From contig NZ_JALBGV010000028.1 of assembly GCF_023006505.1 (NCBI RefSeq), positions 1 through 64,000 on the forward strand: a stretch of DNA of 64,000 nt. Direction: 5' to 3'. Made by a program: the position numbers and the translations under genes. How positions within the stretch are numbered: the first letter of the stretch is position 1; each line of letters starts with the position of its first letter. The notes beneath the pieces are model-generated. The model saw only the letters and a list, made by a program, of their open reading frames with translations, was not told the DNA's origin and ran no database searches. This document shows positions 28,623-37,557 of the stretch, one piece after another. The stretch comes from Neorhizobium sp. SHOUNA12A (lineage in GTDB: Bacteria; Pseudomonadota; Alphaproteobacteria; Rhizobiales; Rhizobiaceae).

Positions 28623-29237
28623 GTGCAGGCCAAGGGGAAAATCCGTTACTATAAAGCTCCTCCACCAAAGCCTCCGGCGCCGGTGGCAGTGAAGACCGCT
28701 GCCCATTCCGAATTCCTTCGGACGGGGCGCATCGCCCGCTACAATCCGATCTGGCTGCCGGAAGAGCGCCGTTATCTCACCCATGACGAGGTCGCAGAGC
28801 GCACGGGCAAAAGGCTGGAGGCGGCCGGCGAGACAAGCCACAACCGGATCAACTCCTTCCATCGCTCGATCAAGTTTCCGAAGATCATCTTTCACCACAC
28901 GCTCGATGAGCGGCCACATCTCGGCTATTGCCATGTCACGGCGGCAAAAACGCAACTTGCCCACGGCGTGCCGGTCAGCTGGTCCTTCTACATTGCCAAT
29001 TTCGTCTCGGAGATGGGCGGGGAGGAAACGTTCTTCGAGCGTATCAGCACGGCCTATTCGCGCATGTATTTCGCCGTTGCTGTCGAACGAGAGGCCGGCC
29101 AGCCGCTGCAGATCAACCGCTCGATCCGCAAGAACGGCCTTCTGTTCCGGACCAACGATCCGATGGAAGCGATCAAGAACGTGCTGATGCTCGGCACCTC
29201 CAACGAAATGCTCCGCGAGATCATCAAAAAGCTATGA
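28623..29237 (+). CDS. Uncharacterised conserved protein (possibly DUF6656)
   Basis: A 204-residue soluble protein starting at GTG 28623, with GGGAG upstream. The N-terminal 20 residues are basic and proline-rich (YYKAPPPKPPAPVAVK). The core, with FPKIIFHHTLDERPHLGYCHV, WSFYIANFVSEMGGEETFF and MLGTSNEMLREIIKKL, looks like a compact alpha/beta domain. I do not recognise it with certainty; it may be the rhizobial DUF6656 family. It is divergent from the riboswitch-controlled oxygenase and upstream of the tsaC-like gene. Confidence 0.65.
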   Translation: MQAKGKIRYYKAPPPKPPAPVAVKTAAHSEFLRTGRIARYNPIWLPEERRYLTHDEVAERTGKRLEAAGETSHNRINSFHRSIKFPKIIFHHTLDERPHLGYCHVTAAKTQLAHGVPVSWSFYIANFVSEMGGEETFFERISTAYSRMYFAVAVEREAGQPLQINRSIRKNGLLFRTNDPMEAIKNVLMLGTSNEMLREIIKKL

Positions 29238-29270
29238 AGACGCCCGGGTCCGCGTTATTGACGGGCGGAT

Positions 29271-30248
29271 ATGACGGCTCAAATCATCGACATCACCCGG
29301 GACCATGACGGCGCGCTCGCCCAGGCATGCGCCGTGCTTGCGGACGGCTTGCCCGTCGCAATCCCGACCGAGACGGTCTACGGGCTTGCGGCCGATGCCA
29401 CCAATCCCGCCGCCATCACCCGCATCTACGAGACCAAGGGGCGGCCGCGCTTCAATCCGCTGATCTGCCACATGTCGGATCTAGCCATGGCCGAGCGTTA
29501 TGCCGACTTCGATCCGATTTCGCGAAAGCTTGGCCAAGCCTTCTGGCCGGGACCCCTCACCCTGATCCTGCCCCTGAAGCCCGAAAGCGGCATCCACGCG
29601 CTGGCGACGGCCGGGCTCGATACGGTCGGCATCCGGCTTCCCAAGGGCTTCGCTTCCGATCTGATCCGCGCCTTCGGCAAGCCGCTTGCGGCGCCGAGCG
29701 CCAACACGTCCGGCAAGGTGAGCCCAACCAGCGCCGCCCATGTGGCCGACGACCTGGGCGACAAGCTGGCTTTGATCATCGACGGCGGTGCGGCTCCGAT
29801 CGGTGTGGAATCGACCATCGTTCGTGTCGAGGATGGCGTGATCCGGCTGCTGCGGCCGGGCGGGGTGGCCGTGGAAGAGATCGAACGGGCGACCGGACTT
29901 GCCGTGATCAGACCGGAAGGCCCGGCGGCGATCATCGAAGCTCCCGGCATGCTCGCTTCCCACTATGCGCCGGGAGCGGCGGTCAGGCTCAATGCCGACC
30001 ATGTCGAGACCGGCGAGGCATTGATCCGGCTCGGTTCTGCTCCCGTGAAGGGAATGGAACTCGCCGCAGCGGTTTTTGACCTCAGCCCGTCCGGCGATCT
30101 TGCGCAGGCGGCGGCAAACCTGTTCGATTACCTGAAGCGCGCCGACGCCACCGGCGCCGCCAGTATCGCCGTCACGCCCATTCCCGACCACGGGCTCGGC
30201 GAAGCGATCAACGACCGGCTGGCGAGGGCGGCTGCCCCGCGGGAATAA
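29271..30248 (+). CDS. L-threonylcarbamoyladenylate synthase (Sua5 type)
   Basis: A 325-residue enzyme making threonylcarbamoyl-AMP for t6A37 modification of tRNA. The YrdC domain has GLPVAIPTETVYGLAADATN and KGRPRFNPLICH, and ANTSGKVSPTSAAHVADDL. The C-terminal Sua5 domain (from about residue 210) begins GMLASHYAPGAAVRL, the hallmark that separates Sua5 from short TsaC. Length fits Sua5. It is 27 bp upstream of the next gene. Confidence 0.94.
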   Translation: MTAQIIDITRDHDGALAQACAVLADGLPVAIPTETVYGLAADATNPAAITRIYETKGRPRFNPLICHMSDLAMAERYADFDPISRKLGQAFWPGPLTLILPLKPESGIHALATAGLDTVGIRLPKGFASDLIRAFGKPLAAPSANTSGKVSPTSAAHVADDLGDKLALIIDGGAAPIGVESTIVRVEDGVIRLLRPGGVAVEEIERATGLAVIRPEGPAAIIEAPGMLASHYAPGAAVRLNADHVETGEALIRLGSAPVKGMELAAAVFDLSPSGDLAQAAANLFDYLKRADATGAASIAVTPIPDHGLGEAINDRLARAAAPRE

Positions 30249-30275
30249 GCCGGGGCAAAAGAGGAGGAGACGCTG

Positions 30276-31721
30276 ATGGATATTTCCGGGCCGAAACCAG
30301 AACTTCTCGACCGCTTCGCCGCGATCGTCGGCGAAAATCACGTGCTGCGCGATGCCAATGATCTTGCGCCGCATCTGGTCGAGGGCCGCGGGCTCTACAA
30401 GGGTTCCTCGCCGATGCTGCTGAAACCGGGCTCGGTCGAGGAAGTGTCCGCGATCCTGAAGCTTGCAAGCGAGACCGGCACGCCGATCGTGCCGCAAACC
30501 GGCAATACCGGCCTTGTCGGAGGCCAGACGCCGCGCACCGGCGGCAGCGACCTGATCGTCTCGCTCGAACGCATGAACCGCATCCGTGACGTCGATCCGG
30601 TCGCCAACGTGCTGGTCGCCGACGGCGGCGCCATCCTTGCCGACGTGCAGAAGGCGGCGGAAGCCGTCGACCGGCTGTTTCCCCTGTCGCTCGGTTCGGA
30701 GGGCTCCTGCCGCATCGGCGGCAACCTCTCCACCAATGCCGGCGGTACTGCCGTGCTCGCCTATGGCAATACCCGCCAACTCTGCCTCGGGCTCGAAGTG
30801 GTGCTGCCGACCGGCGAGATCTGGGACGGCCTGCGCCGGCTCAAGAAGGACAATACCGGCTACGATCTGCGCGACCTGTTCATCGGCGCGGAAGGCACGC
30901 TCGGCATCATTACCGGCGCAGTGCTGAAGCTCTTTCCTCAGCCGGTCGGGCACCAGGTCGCACTTGCCGGCCTCAATTCGCCGGCAGACGCGTTAAAACT
31001 CTTCGAGCGGGCCTCGAACCTCTGCGGCACGGCGCTGACCGGTTTCGAGCTGATGCCGCGCATCGGCATCGAGTTCGTCACCCGGCATATAGAGGGCGTG
31101 CGCGATCCGCTCTCCGAGCCGCATCCGTGGTACGCGCTGATCGACATCTCGACCTCCGATTCCGCCGAGACGGCCAGCTCCATGGTGCAATCGCTGCTCG
31201 AACAGGGTTTCGAGGCAGGCCTCATCCGCGACGCCGTGATCGCCTCCTCCGTCGCGCAGCAGAAGGCGCTCTGGCACATGCGCGAAAGCATGTCGGATGC
31301 GCAGAAACCCGAAGGCGGCTCGATCAAGCATGACGTGTCGGTGCCGGTCTCGAAAATCCCGACCTTCATGGCGGAGGCAGAACAGGCGGTGCTGGCGGCC
31401 ATGCCGGGTGCGCGGGTCTGCGCCTTCGGCCATCTCGGCGACGGCAATATCCATTACAACATCTCGCAGCCCATTAGCGCCGACATGGCGGGCGACAAGG
31501 CGGTGTTCATCGGCCGCTGGCGGGAGATCAACGCGATCGTCCACAGCATCGTGCTCGCCGCCGGTGGGTCGATCTCAGCCGAACACGGCATCGGCCAGTT
31601 GAAGCGCGACGAGCTCGCCCATATCCGCTCGCCGATCGAGATGGACCTGATGCGGCGCATCAAGCAGGCGTTCGATCCGGCCGGCATCATGAACCCCGGC
31701 AAGGTGGTGACGATTCCATGA
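30276..31721 (+). CDS. FAD-binding D-2-hydroxyacid dehydrogenase (D-2-hydroxyglutarate dehydrogenase/GlcD-like)
   Basis: A 481-residue flavoenzyme. PQTGNTGLVGGQTPRTGGSD is the FAD-binding PCMH segment; GSEGSCRIGGNLSTNAGG and IGAEGTLGIITGAVLK follow. The C-terminal domain has FGHLGDGNIHYN (metal/substrate site) and SAEHGIGQLKRDEL. It probably oxidises D-2-hydroxyglutarate or D-lactate-like acids to keto acids. AGGAGGAG precedes the ATG. The stop overlaps the ModE-like gene by 4 bp. Confidence 0.92.
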   Translation: MDISGPKPELLDRFAAIVGENHVLRDANDLAPHLVEGRGLYKGSSPMLLKPGSVEEVSAILKLASETGTPIVPQTGNTGLVGGQTPRTGGSDLIVSLERMNRIRDVDPVANVLVADGGAILADVQKAAEAVDRLFPLSLGSEGSCRIGGNLSTNAGGTAVLAYGNTRQLCLGLEVVLPTGEIWDGLRRLKKDNTGYDLRDLFIGAEGTLGIITGAVLKLFPQPVGHQVALAGLNSPADALKLFERASNLCGTALTGFELMPRIGIEFVTRHIEGVRDPLSEPHPWYALIDISTSDSAETASSMVQSLLEQGFEAGLIRDAVIASSVAQQKALWHMRESMSDAQKPEGGSIKHDVSVPVSKIPTFMAEAEQAVLAAMPGARVCAFGHLGDGNIHYNISQPISADMAGDKAVFIGRWREINAIVHSIVLAAGGSISAEHGIGQLKRDELAHIRSPIEMDLMRRIKQAFDPAGIMNPGKVVTIP

Positions 31722-32098
31722 GCCGGTCTTCGAAGACCACTATACGAATCGACCTCGACAACGGCGTACGGCTCGGTCCGGGCAAGGCGCAGCTTCTGGA
31801 ATTGATTGCCGAACACGGCTCGATCCGGGCGGCGGGCGCCTCGATCGGCATGTCCTACCGGCGGGCATGGCTGCTCGGCGACGAGATCAACCGGATGTTC
31901 AAGGAGCCGTCGATCTTCACCCGCCATGGCGGCAAAAGCGGCGGTGGTGCGGGTCTGACGGAATTCGGCCAGGAACTGCTGTCGCGCTACCGGCGGATGG
32001 AGAAAGCGAGCCGCGACGCGATGCGCGCCGACCTCGACTGGCTCGAATCGAATGCAGATCCGCACTTCGAGACGACGGCAAAGACCACCGACGCCTGA
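31718..32098 (+). CDS. ModE-like winged-helix regulator, DNA-binding domain only
   Basis: A 126-residue LysR/ModE-type winged helix: LGPGKAQLLELIAEHGSIRAAGASIGMSYRRAWLLGDEIN is the HTH, followed by the wing region GGKSGGGAGLTEFGQELL. Full ModE has C-terminal molybdate-binding MOP domains; they are missing here, as in the single-domain members common in rhizobia. It is translationally coupled to the dehydrogenase gene. Its effector and target are unknown. Confidence 0.85.
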   Translation: MSRSSKTTIRIDLDNGVRLGPGKAQLLELIAEHGSIRAAGASIGMSYRRAWLLGDEINRMFKEPSIFTRHGGKSGGGAGLTEFGQELLSRYRRMEKASRDAMRADLDWLESNADPHFETTAKTTDA

Positions 32099-32111
32099 TA
32101 ACCGCCCGCCC

Positions 32112-34700
32112 TCAGCCCATCCGGATCTGGGACAATGCCCATAGGGTGTCCGAGCTGATGCCGACCGAACTGCCGTCGCTGCTTAGAATGCTCACTGCCG
32201 ATGCCGTATTCTGGCCGTTTTCCAGGTCGTACATGATCGTGAAGCGCTGGACCAGTTTCTTGACCTTCTCCGGATCGCTCAGATCTTCGAGGTTGAGCTT
32301 GTTCTTGACGATCTTGGCCTGCTGGTCGACGTCCATGTTGGCGATTTCCGCGGGCAGGCTGAAAGTGACGCGGAAGAACTCCTTCAGTGCCTCGTCGCCG
32401 AGGATCACGTATGGGTCGGTGATGCTGTCCGACATGCGCTCGAAATAAAGCGCCAGGCGGACGCCCGGATTTTCCTCGCCCTGCTGGTTTTCCAGAAGCT
32501 GGCGGACGTAAAGGTCCTGGGTCGCGACGACTTCGCCGCCGTTCTGGGCCTCGCCTGCCGAGCTTCGGTCGATCTCGCCCTTGGAGTCGAAATTGAAGGT
32601 ACCGACGAGCTGCGCGAACCGCTTGTCCGTCTGGGTATTCACGAAGCTCTTGGGGTCGGCGGGATCCGAATTGAAGGCCTTCTTCAGGAAATCGTTGGTG
32701 ACCTTGGAAGGGTCGATCCCCTTCGATATCAGCAGGATGTCGAGCGTCTTGCGATCGGCGAGCAGTTCGTCGCGGCTGCCGATGCGCTGCATTGCGTCGG
32801 TATAATATTTGGCCTCCGTCTGGGCTTTCGCCCTAGCCGCTTTGAGTTCATCGCCTTCCATGAACCGGCTTTTGCGCAGGATATAATCCTTGGCAACGTT
32901 GGTGATTGCCGCATTGGACTGGAGCAGCACCTGGCGGGTGACTGCCCCCTTGGGGTCGAAGTTGAAGAGCTTGGCAAGCGAGACGAAACGTTCGTCCTTC
33001 AGCTTGTAGATATAGCTGTTCGGGTCGGAAAGGTCGCTTTTCAAGGCACTCTTGATCGTCAGCTTCGAAACGGTGGCGGGGTCGAGGCCAACCGCTTGAA
33101 GAGCAAAATCGTAGGATTTGTCGGCATCCGCGCTCAGAAAGTCGTCCAGCGTCCTCACTTCCGAAAGGTCGAGCTTGTAGAACTTGATGGTCTTGTCGAG
33201 ATCCGCTTCCTGTTTGTCGTCCCAGCGGCTCATATAGTCGCTGCGGGTGGTACTGGTCTGTAATTCGTCCTGGGCCTGGCCGGCGGCGACGGTACCGTCG
33301 GTGGCAAAGTTGAAGGCCTTCGCCAGATCCAGATATTCCGGATTAGTAACGCCAAAGCGGTTCGCATAGCTATCGGGGTCGGAGAGATCGCTCGTCAATA
33401 TCTGTTCGATCGTGGACTTGACGACCGTGACCTTGTCGAGATTGAAGGCGACCTTGATATATTTGAGAAGCCGGGGATCATTGATGAAATCGCTGACGTT
33501 GGTAGCCGTCTTGAGCTTCTGCTCGAAGAGCTCCTGATTGAACATCGCCTCGCCATGCGTAATCCGGGTCTGCTTGTTGAAGAAACCTCCGACAATCTCC
33601 AGCAGCTTTTCCGGAGTGACCGCGCCGCCTGCCGGCACAGAGCCGTCAGCGTTGAAGCTGAAATCCTCGGCGAGCGATTTCATCAATGCGAGATAAGGCG
33701 CATCGGACGCCCCAGCGCTGATGATGGTCGCGAGTTCGGCGCGCCGCGAGTCCGTCTGGGCGATCGGCACCAGCCTGCCATCCAGCTCGGTGTAGCGTGT
33801 CTGCGATGTGGTGAGGTTATCCTGGTCCGTTTGGATTGCCTGCACCGTATTGGTCAGCTCCACCTGCATGGCGTCGATCTCGGCCTGGAGGGTCGCCGGG
33901 CCGCCATTGTTCAGCTCGTCCTGCTTGGCGGCGATCTGGGTTTCGAGATCGGTTTTCTTCTGCTGGCCGAGTGCGATCGAGTCCTGCAGCGTGGGAATGC
34001 CGGTGCTGAGGCTCAGCCGCTCGGCAAGCTCCGTATCCTCGGTTTTCGCCGCATTGTACTGGTCGAGATTGTTGCCATAGGCGGTGTTGTAAAAGCTGGT
34101 CGGATCGGCCGGATCGCTGGTCAGCACGCCGCGGATGGCATTGTAGTTGTAATATTTCGTATCGATGCCATAGGCCGTGAACAGGTAGTCGCGGAGCCTC
34201 GGATTGGCCAGCAGCTGATCGACATTGGTAATATTGCCGGTTTCGCCCAGCATGACCTTGAAATAACGGGTATCTTCCTCGATCGTATCGTTCTGGGCTG
34301 CGATCGTCTGGTCGTAGGTATCGAAGAGTTCGTCCATCTGGCCGTTGGACTGGGCGGCTGCCCCCTCTCCGTTGGAAACGCCGAAATTGAACGCTGCGGC
34401 GATATTCTTGTAACGGTCGTCGGTCAGGCGGTTTGCAAAGCTATTGTCGTCGCTGAGATCGCTTTCCAGCACCTGCTTCATGAACGCCTTGGCATAGATC
34501 ATGTCGTCCAGGCCGTGGGCCTGCATCGCATAGGAATAGAGGCGATAATTGCCGAGGAACTCGTCGACGGTTTTCACCTTGCCGATATTGTCCTGATAGT
34601 ACTTCGTATCGTTGACGACCGTCGTCTGCCCGGCAATGTTTTTCAGGCTCTTCTGCATGTCGCGATTGACAAGATCAAAGGTGAGATAGGTCGATACCAT
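32112..34700 (-). CDS. Large DUF1217 multi-repeat protein, possibly flagellum-associated
   Basis: An 862-residue protein built of about six related modules of 90-130 residues. Each has an initial YK-like helix with a VKTVDEFL/VSDFI-type segment, then a GLD.. .K..L...L.SDLSDP.S..N hinge and an RY..LAKAFNF end. A coiled-coil insert (QQKKTDLETQIAAKQDELNN) lies near residues 240-300. No signal peptide is present; the start (MVSTYLTFDLV) resembles flagellin/hook-like N-termini. DUF1217 genes commonly lie near rhizobial flagellar genes, but none are here. It is convergent with the ModE-like gene. Confidence 0.78.
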   Translation of the reverse strand: MVSTYLTFDLVNRDMQKSLKNIAGQTTVVNDTKYYQDNIGKVKTVDEFLGNYRLYSYAMQAHGLDDMIYAKAFMKQVLESDLSDDNSFANRLTDDRYKNIAAAFNFGVSNGEGAAAQSNGQMDELFDTYDQTIAAQNDTIEEDTRYFKVMLGETGNITNVDQLLANPRLRDYLFTAYGIDTKYYNYNAIRGVLTSDPADPTSFYNTAYGNNLDQYNAAKTEDTELAERLSLSTGIPTLQDSIALGQQKKTDLETQIAAKQDELNNGGPATLQAEIDAMQVELTNTVQAIQTDQDNLTTSQTRYTELDGRLVPIAQTDSRRAELATIISAGASDAPYLALMKSLAEDFSFNADGSVPAGGAVTPEKLLEIVGGFFNKQTRITHGEAMFNQELFEQKLKTATNVSDFINDPRLLKYIKVAFNLDKVTVVKSTIEQILTSDLSDPDSYANRFGVTNPEYLDLAKAFNFATDGTVAAGQAQDELQTSTTRSDYMSRWDDKQEADLDKTIKFYKLDLSEVRTLDDFLSADADKSYDFALQAVGLDPATVSKLTIKSALKSDLSDPNSYIYKLKDERFVSLAKLFNFDPKGAVTRQVLLQSNAAITNVAKDYILRKSRFMEGDELKAARAKAQTEAKYYTDAMQRIGSRDELLADRKTLDILLISKGIDPSKVTNDFLKKAFNSDPADPKSFVNTQTDKRFAQLVGTFNFDSKGEIDRSSAGEAQNGGEVVATQDLYVRQLLENQQGEENPGVRLALYFERMSDSITDPYVILGDEALKEFFRVTFSLPAEIANMDVDQQAKIVKNKLNLEDLSDPEKVKKLVQRFTIMYDLENGQNTASAVSILSSDGSSVGISSDTLWALSQIRMG

Positions 34701-34944
34701 GGAAGGGCCTCACGACTCGGAATTATGCTGCCGCAATCATTGCAGTCTAGCCTTGCCTGTGGCTTTTCGAAAGGGTTTCGACATCCCGTCCGGAATGTCC
34801 CAGGCCTGCACAGCAATGCCGCGATTCACCTTCCGGAAACCCAAATCCGACCCCTTTTGCTAACCATCCAGGCAGGCAAGGCTTCTTTAACCGCTATTTT
34901 TAAGCAGTCTCGAACATGGCCCGCCCTATGCTTTGGGTATCAGA

Positions 34945-34985
34945 GGACAAAAGTCCCGTAGAGAAACCGGCAACGGCTCTCAGGT
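34945..34985 (+). ncRNA. Candidate structured RNA leader before the DUF6101-like gene
   Basis: Two consecutive small hairpins: GGAC-AAAA-GTCC (34945-34956), then AGAG-AAA-CCG-GCAA-CGG-CTCT (34960-34980) with a GNRA tetraloop, followed by CAGGTAAAAC and the ribosome-binding site AAGGG. CTCTCAGGTAAAA matches the 3' edge of glycine aptamers, but the core GCCGAAGG element is absent. The rest of the 305-bp gap 34701-35005 shows no gene. This is a candidate only. Confidence 0.4.
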
Positions 34986-35005
34986 AAAACAAGGGTAGCA
35001 TATCG

Positions 35006-35572
35006 ATGACCAACACTGTTCTGAAGCCCGTCTGGGCAGGGTCGACATTCAGGCTCGATCCGTCTCGTTTCCCGCAGCAGGTTACCTATGCGCTGCGCGA
35101 GACCTCAGGAGATGTCTCCATCACCATCGACGAACGCGGCGCAGTGCTGCGTAAGATCCTCCCCGCAAGCGGCCTGCCGCTCTCCTTCGCCTTGCCCGCC
35201 CGCGCCTTCAAAGGGGTCGCGGCCCGCGCCATAGACCACGGCGACGGCGAAGTGACGGTCACGCTCGAACTGCATCACGACGATCCGGATCTCTGCATTC
35301 CGCTGCTCGTCGCCCACGACCTCTGCGACATCGCTGCCGACTGGCGGAGCTGGTCGGACGCCTATCGCATTCCGATGCTGATGGTGGAAGCCGACGGCAT
35401 AGCCCGGCCGCTGGAAAACCATATCGGCGACGTACGAACCAACGGCGTCAAGCAGCGCCGCCGTCATTCCTATTTCGCGGCGCGTCGTCCGCGCTTCCTG
35501 GTCCGCCGCACCACCGGCAGCCTGGGCGTGACGATGAAGATCGAAGGCAAGGAAATTATCGCGCGACGCTAG
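35006..35572 (+). CDS. Conserved rhizobial protein, DUF6101-like
   Basis: A 188-residue soluble protein. The opening VWAGSTFRLDPSRFPQQVTYALRE and the C-terminal RRRHSYFAARRPRFLVRR are strongly conserved in appearance among rhizobial DUF6101 proteins; the middle is a run of beta strands with ALPARAFKGVAARAI. It has no signal peptide. Function is unknown; PilZ-like folds share the beta-rich character, but no RxxxR/DxSxxG motif is evident. The structured leader upstream suggests post-transcriptional control. Confidence 0.7.
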   Translation: MTNTVLKPVWAGSTFRLDPSRFPQQVTYALRETSGDVSITIDERGAVLRKILPASGLPLSFALPARAFKGVAARAIDHGDGEVTVTLELHHDDPDLCIPLLVAHDLCDIAADWRSWSDAYRIPMLMVEADGIARPLENHIGDVRTNGVKQRRRHSYFAARRPRFLVRRTTGSLGVTMKIEGKEIIARR

Positions 35573-35621
35573 GGCTTTGCTTGTCCCTTTGCCCACCGCC
35601 TCTCGCGATAATATGGGAGGG

Positions 35622-35650
35622 AGCCCGATCCTTGAGCGGTCCGGCTTTTT
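35622..35650 (+). terminator. Probable intrinsic terminator
   Basis: AGCCCGA pairs with TCCGGCT (one mismatch) across an 11-base loop and continues into TTTTT. It follows the DUF6101-like gene by 50 bp and ends 4 bp before the convergent ubiA stop. Confidence 0.5.
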
Positions 35651-35653
35651 CCG

Positions 35654-36604
35654 TTAGAGGGCAAGCGACAGGACGAGACCGGCAAACAGGATCGCGCCGA
35701 CGCGGGTGTTCGACTTGAAAAGCCTCAGGCACTGGTCGGCATTGTCGATATCGAGGATCAGCACCTGCCAGCCGAACATCAGGGCTGCGGCGAGAAGCCC
35801 GAGATAGGCGAGGAACCCGACGCCGGCCGCTGCGAACGCGAGCAGCAGGAAGATCAGCGTCAGGCCGTAGAGGCCGATCAGCCAGGGTTTGGTATTGTCG
35901 CCAAAGAGGCGTGCTGTCGAGCGCACCCCGATCAACTCGTCATCCTCCTTGTCCTGATGGGCATAGATCGTGTCGTATCCGATCGTCCAGGCGATGGCGG
36001 CCAGGTAAAGCCAGAGGGCGGCAGCGGATAAGCTGCCGAACACACCGGCCCAGCCCATCAGCGCGCCCCAGGAAAAGGCAAGGCCGAGGAAAAATTGCGG
36101 CCAGTCGGTAAACCGCTTGGCGAAGGGATAGATCGCCACCACCGCCAGGGACAGGATGCCGAGCAGGATGGTGAAACCGTTGAACTGGATGAGGACGAGC
36201 AGGCCGATCAGCGCCTGCACGCCAATGAAGACCTTGGCTTCGAAACGCGACACCCGGCCGGAGGGCAGCGGCCGCGAGCGGGTGCGCGCCACCTCCATGT
36301 CGATATCGTGATCGACGAGGTCGTTATAGGTGCAGCCCGCGCCGCGCATGGCGACCGCGCCCAAGAAGAACAGCACGAGGTGGAAAAGCAGGAGGCCGAG
36401 GGAAAACGCGCCCTCGCCCTTGGCAGCATTCGCCGCCAGCGCCGCCGACCAGAAACACGGCCACATCAGAAGCTGCCAGCCGATCGGCCGGTCCCATCTC
36501 GCAAGCTGAGCATAGGGCCAGGCCGGCCGCGGCAGAACCCGGTATACCCAGTTGTCGGATGGAGCGTCGGCCACGCGGCCGCTGAAATCGTCGGCGTTCG
36601 TCAT
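35654..36604 (-). CDS. ubiA: 4-hydroxybenzoate octaprenyltransferase
   Basis: A 316-residue membrane prenyltransferase of ubiquinone synthesis; it attaches the polyprenyl tail made by the polyprenyl synthase (see 60390) to 4-hydroxybenzoate. The first Asp-rich motif is GCTYNDLVDHDIDMEVARTR and the second is YDTIYAHQDKEDDELIGVRS. WDRPIGWQLLMWPCFW at the start is typical. Roughly eight or nine hydrophobic helices are visible. Normal length. Confidence 0.95.
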   Translation of the reverse strand: MTNADDFSGRVADAPSDNWVYRVLPRPAWPYAQLARWDRPIGWQLLMWPCFWSAALAANAAKGEGAFSLGLLLFHLVLFFLGAVAMRGAGCTYNDLVDHDIDMEVARTRSRPLPSGRVSRFEAKVFIGVQALIGLLVLIQFNGFTILLGILSLAVVAIYPFAKRFTDWPQFFLGLAFSWGALMGWAGVFGSLSAAALWLYLAAIAWTIGYDTIYAHQDKEDDELIGVRSTARLFGDNTKPWLIGLYGLTLIFLLLAFAAAGVGFLAYLGLLAAALMFGWQVLILDIDNADQCLRLFKSNTRVGAILFAGLVLSLAL

Positions 36605-36684
36605 GGCCGGTTCTAGCGCCGGCCGAACGCCACGGTCAAGCCGGCGCTTTGTCGCTCTTCGGAGGCGGAAAGCCCACGCATTAG

Positions 36685-36728
36685 GGCGCGGACGCGTCCG
36701 CGCCTTCCGTCGTGAGCACGCTCACGAC
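36685..36728. repeat. Tandem perfect hairpins after the MipA gene
   Basis: Two adjacent palindromes: GGCGCGGACGCGTCCGCGCC (36685-36704) and GTCGTGAGC-AC-GCTCACGAC (36709-36728). The second abuts the mipA stop codon. Neither has a T-tract, so they may stabilise the 3' end or act as a two-hairpin terminator between mipA and ubiA on the minus strand. Confidence 0.6.
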
Positions 36729-37538
36729 TTAGGGAAGCGAGAAGCCGAATTTGTAGCTTGCCGAAACGCCGAACATCAGCTGATTTTTCGAACCGCGTTC
36801 GCGCACGAGACTGCTGTCGGCGACATCGCCGGTCAGCCGTTTGTATTCGGCAAACGAGGTGAGTTCGAGTTTCTCGGTCGCCTTCCAGGTCAGCGCCGCA
36901 CCGACGCCGACCGAATGCAGGCCGCCGCCCGGATCGTAGGCGGAGAGACCCGATGCCGCTGACTGGCTCGGCGTCACCTTGTAATAGGCGTCGTTGTAGC
37001 CGTTGCTTGCCCAGGTCGCGCGCGGACCGCCGGAAAGCCGGAGATCCGGCTGAAGATCGGTGAACGCGTCGACCGAGACATCGGCGACGACGCCATCATG
37101 GCTGCGGACGCCCTGGCGGACTTCGGCGCGGGCGCGGATCCAGTCGGTCGGGTAGATATCGATGAAGCCGCCGACTTCGCCGCCGAGCTTCACCTTTTTC
37201 AGACCCTTGAGATCGTCGGAGGTATCGTCGTCGCGCGGCATGATCAGTTTGGCCGCCACGCCGGCGCGGATCGAACCCTGGTCGATCAGCGCGAAGGAGA
37301 TGTTGTCATTGCGGGAAGAGAACCGCGCCTGTTTGGCGTTCTGGCGGCCGAGCGAGATGATCGGCGAGAACTGCAGGCTGCGGCCGTTGTCGCCCTCGAA
37401 TTTCGGCGCCACGAAACCGGCGCCGCCGAGCGTCAGGTACCAGTCGCCGGACCAGAAGCCTTCCTGAGCCTCGGCGCTCCCCGAGGAAACAATCGAAAAA
37501 ATGGAAAGAAAAAAGGCAGCCCGGACAGGCAAGGACAT
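36729..37538 (-). CDS. MipA/OmpV family outer-membrane protein
   Basis: A 269-residue beta-barrel protein with a signal peptide (RAAFFLSIFSIVSSGSAEA). The mature start WSGDWYLTLGGAGFVAPKFEGD and the final aromatic strand SASYKFGFSLP match MipA/OmpV. MipA scaffolds murein enzymes in E. coli; other members are porin-like or linked to antibiotic adaptation. The ATG at 37538 with AGGA upstream is preferred over a GTG at 37580. Confidence 0.88.
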   Translation of the reverse strand: MSLPVRAAFFLSIFSIVSSGSAEAQEGFWSGDWYLTLGGAGFVAPKFEGDNGRSLQFSPIISLGRQNAKQARFSSRNDNISFALIDQGSIRAGVAAKLIMPRDDDTSDDLKGLKKVKLGGEVGGFIDIYPTDWIRARAEVRQGVRSHDGVVADVSVDAFTDLQPDLRLSGGPRATWASNGYNDAYYKVTPSQSAASGLSAYDPGGGLHSVGVGAALTWKATEKLELTSFAEYKRLTGDVADSSLVRERGSKNQLMFGVSASYKFGFSLP

Positions 37539-37557
37539 GGCAACGGATCCTGAAAAC

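Noticed and set aside
34945..34985. Full glycine riboswitch
   Set aside because: Only the CTCTCAGGTAAAA edge matches; the GCCGAAGG core and second aptamer are absent, so it is listed only as a candidate RNA.
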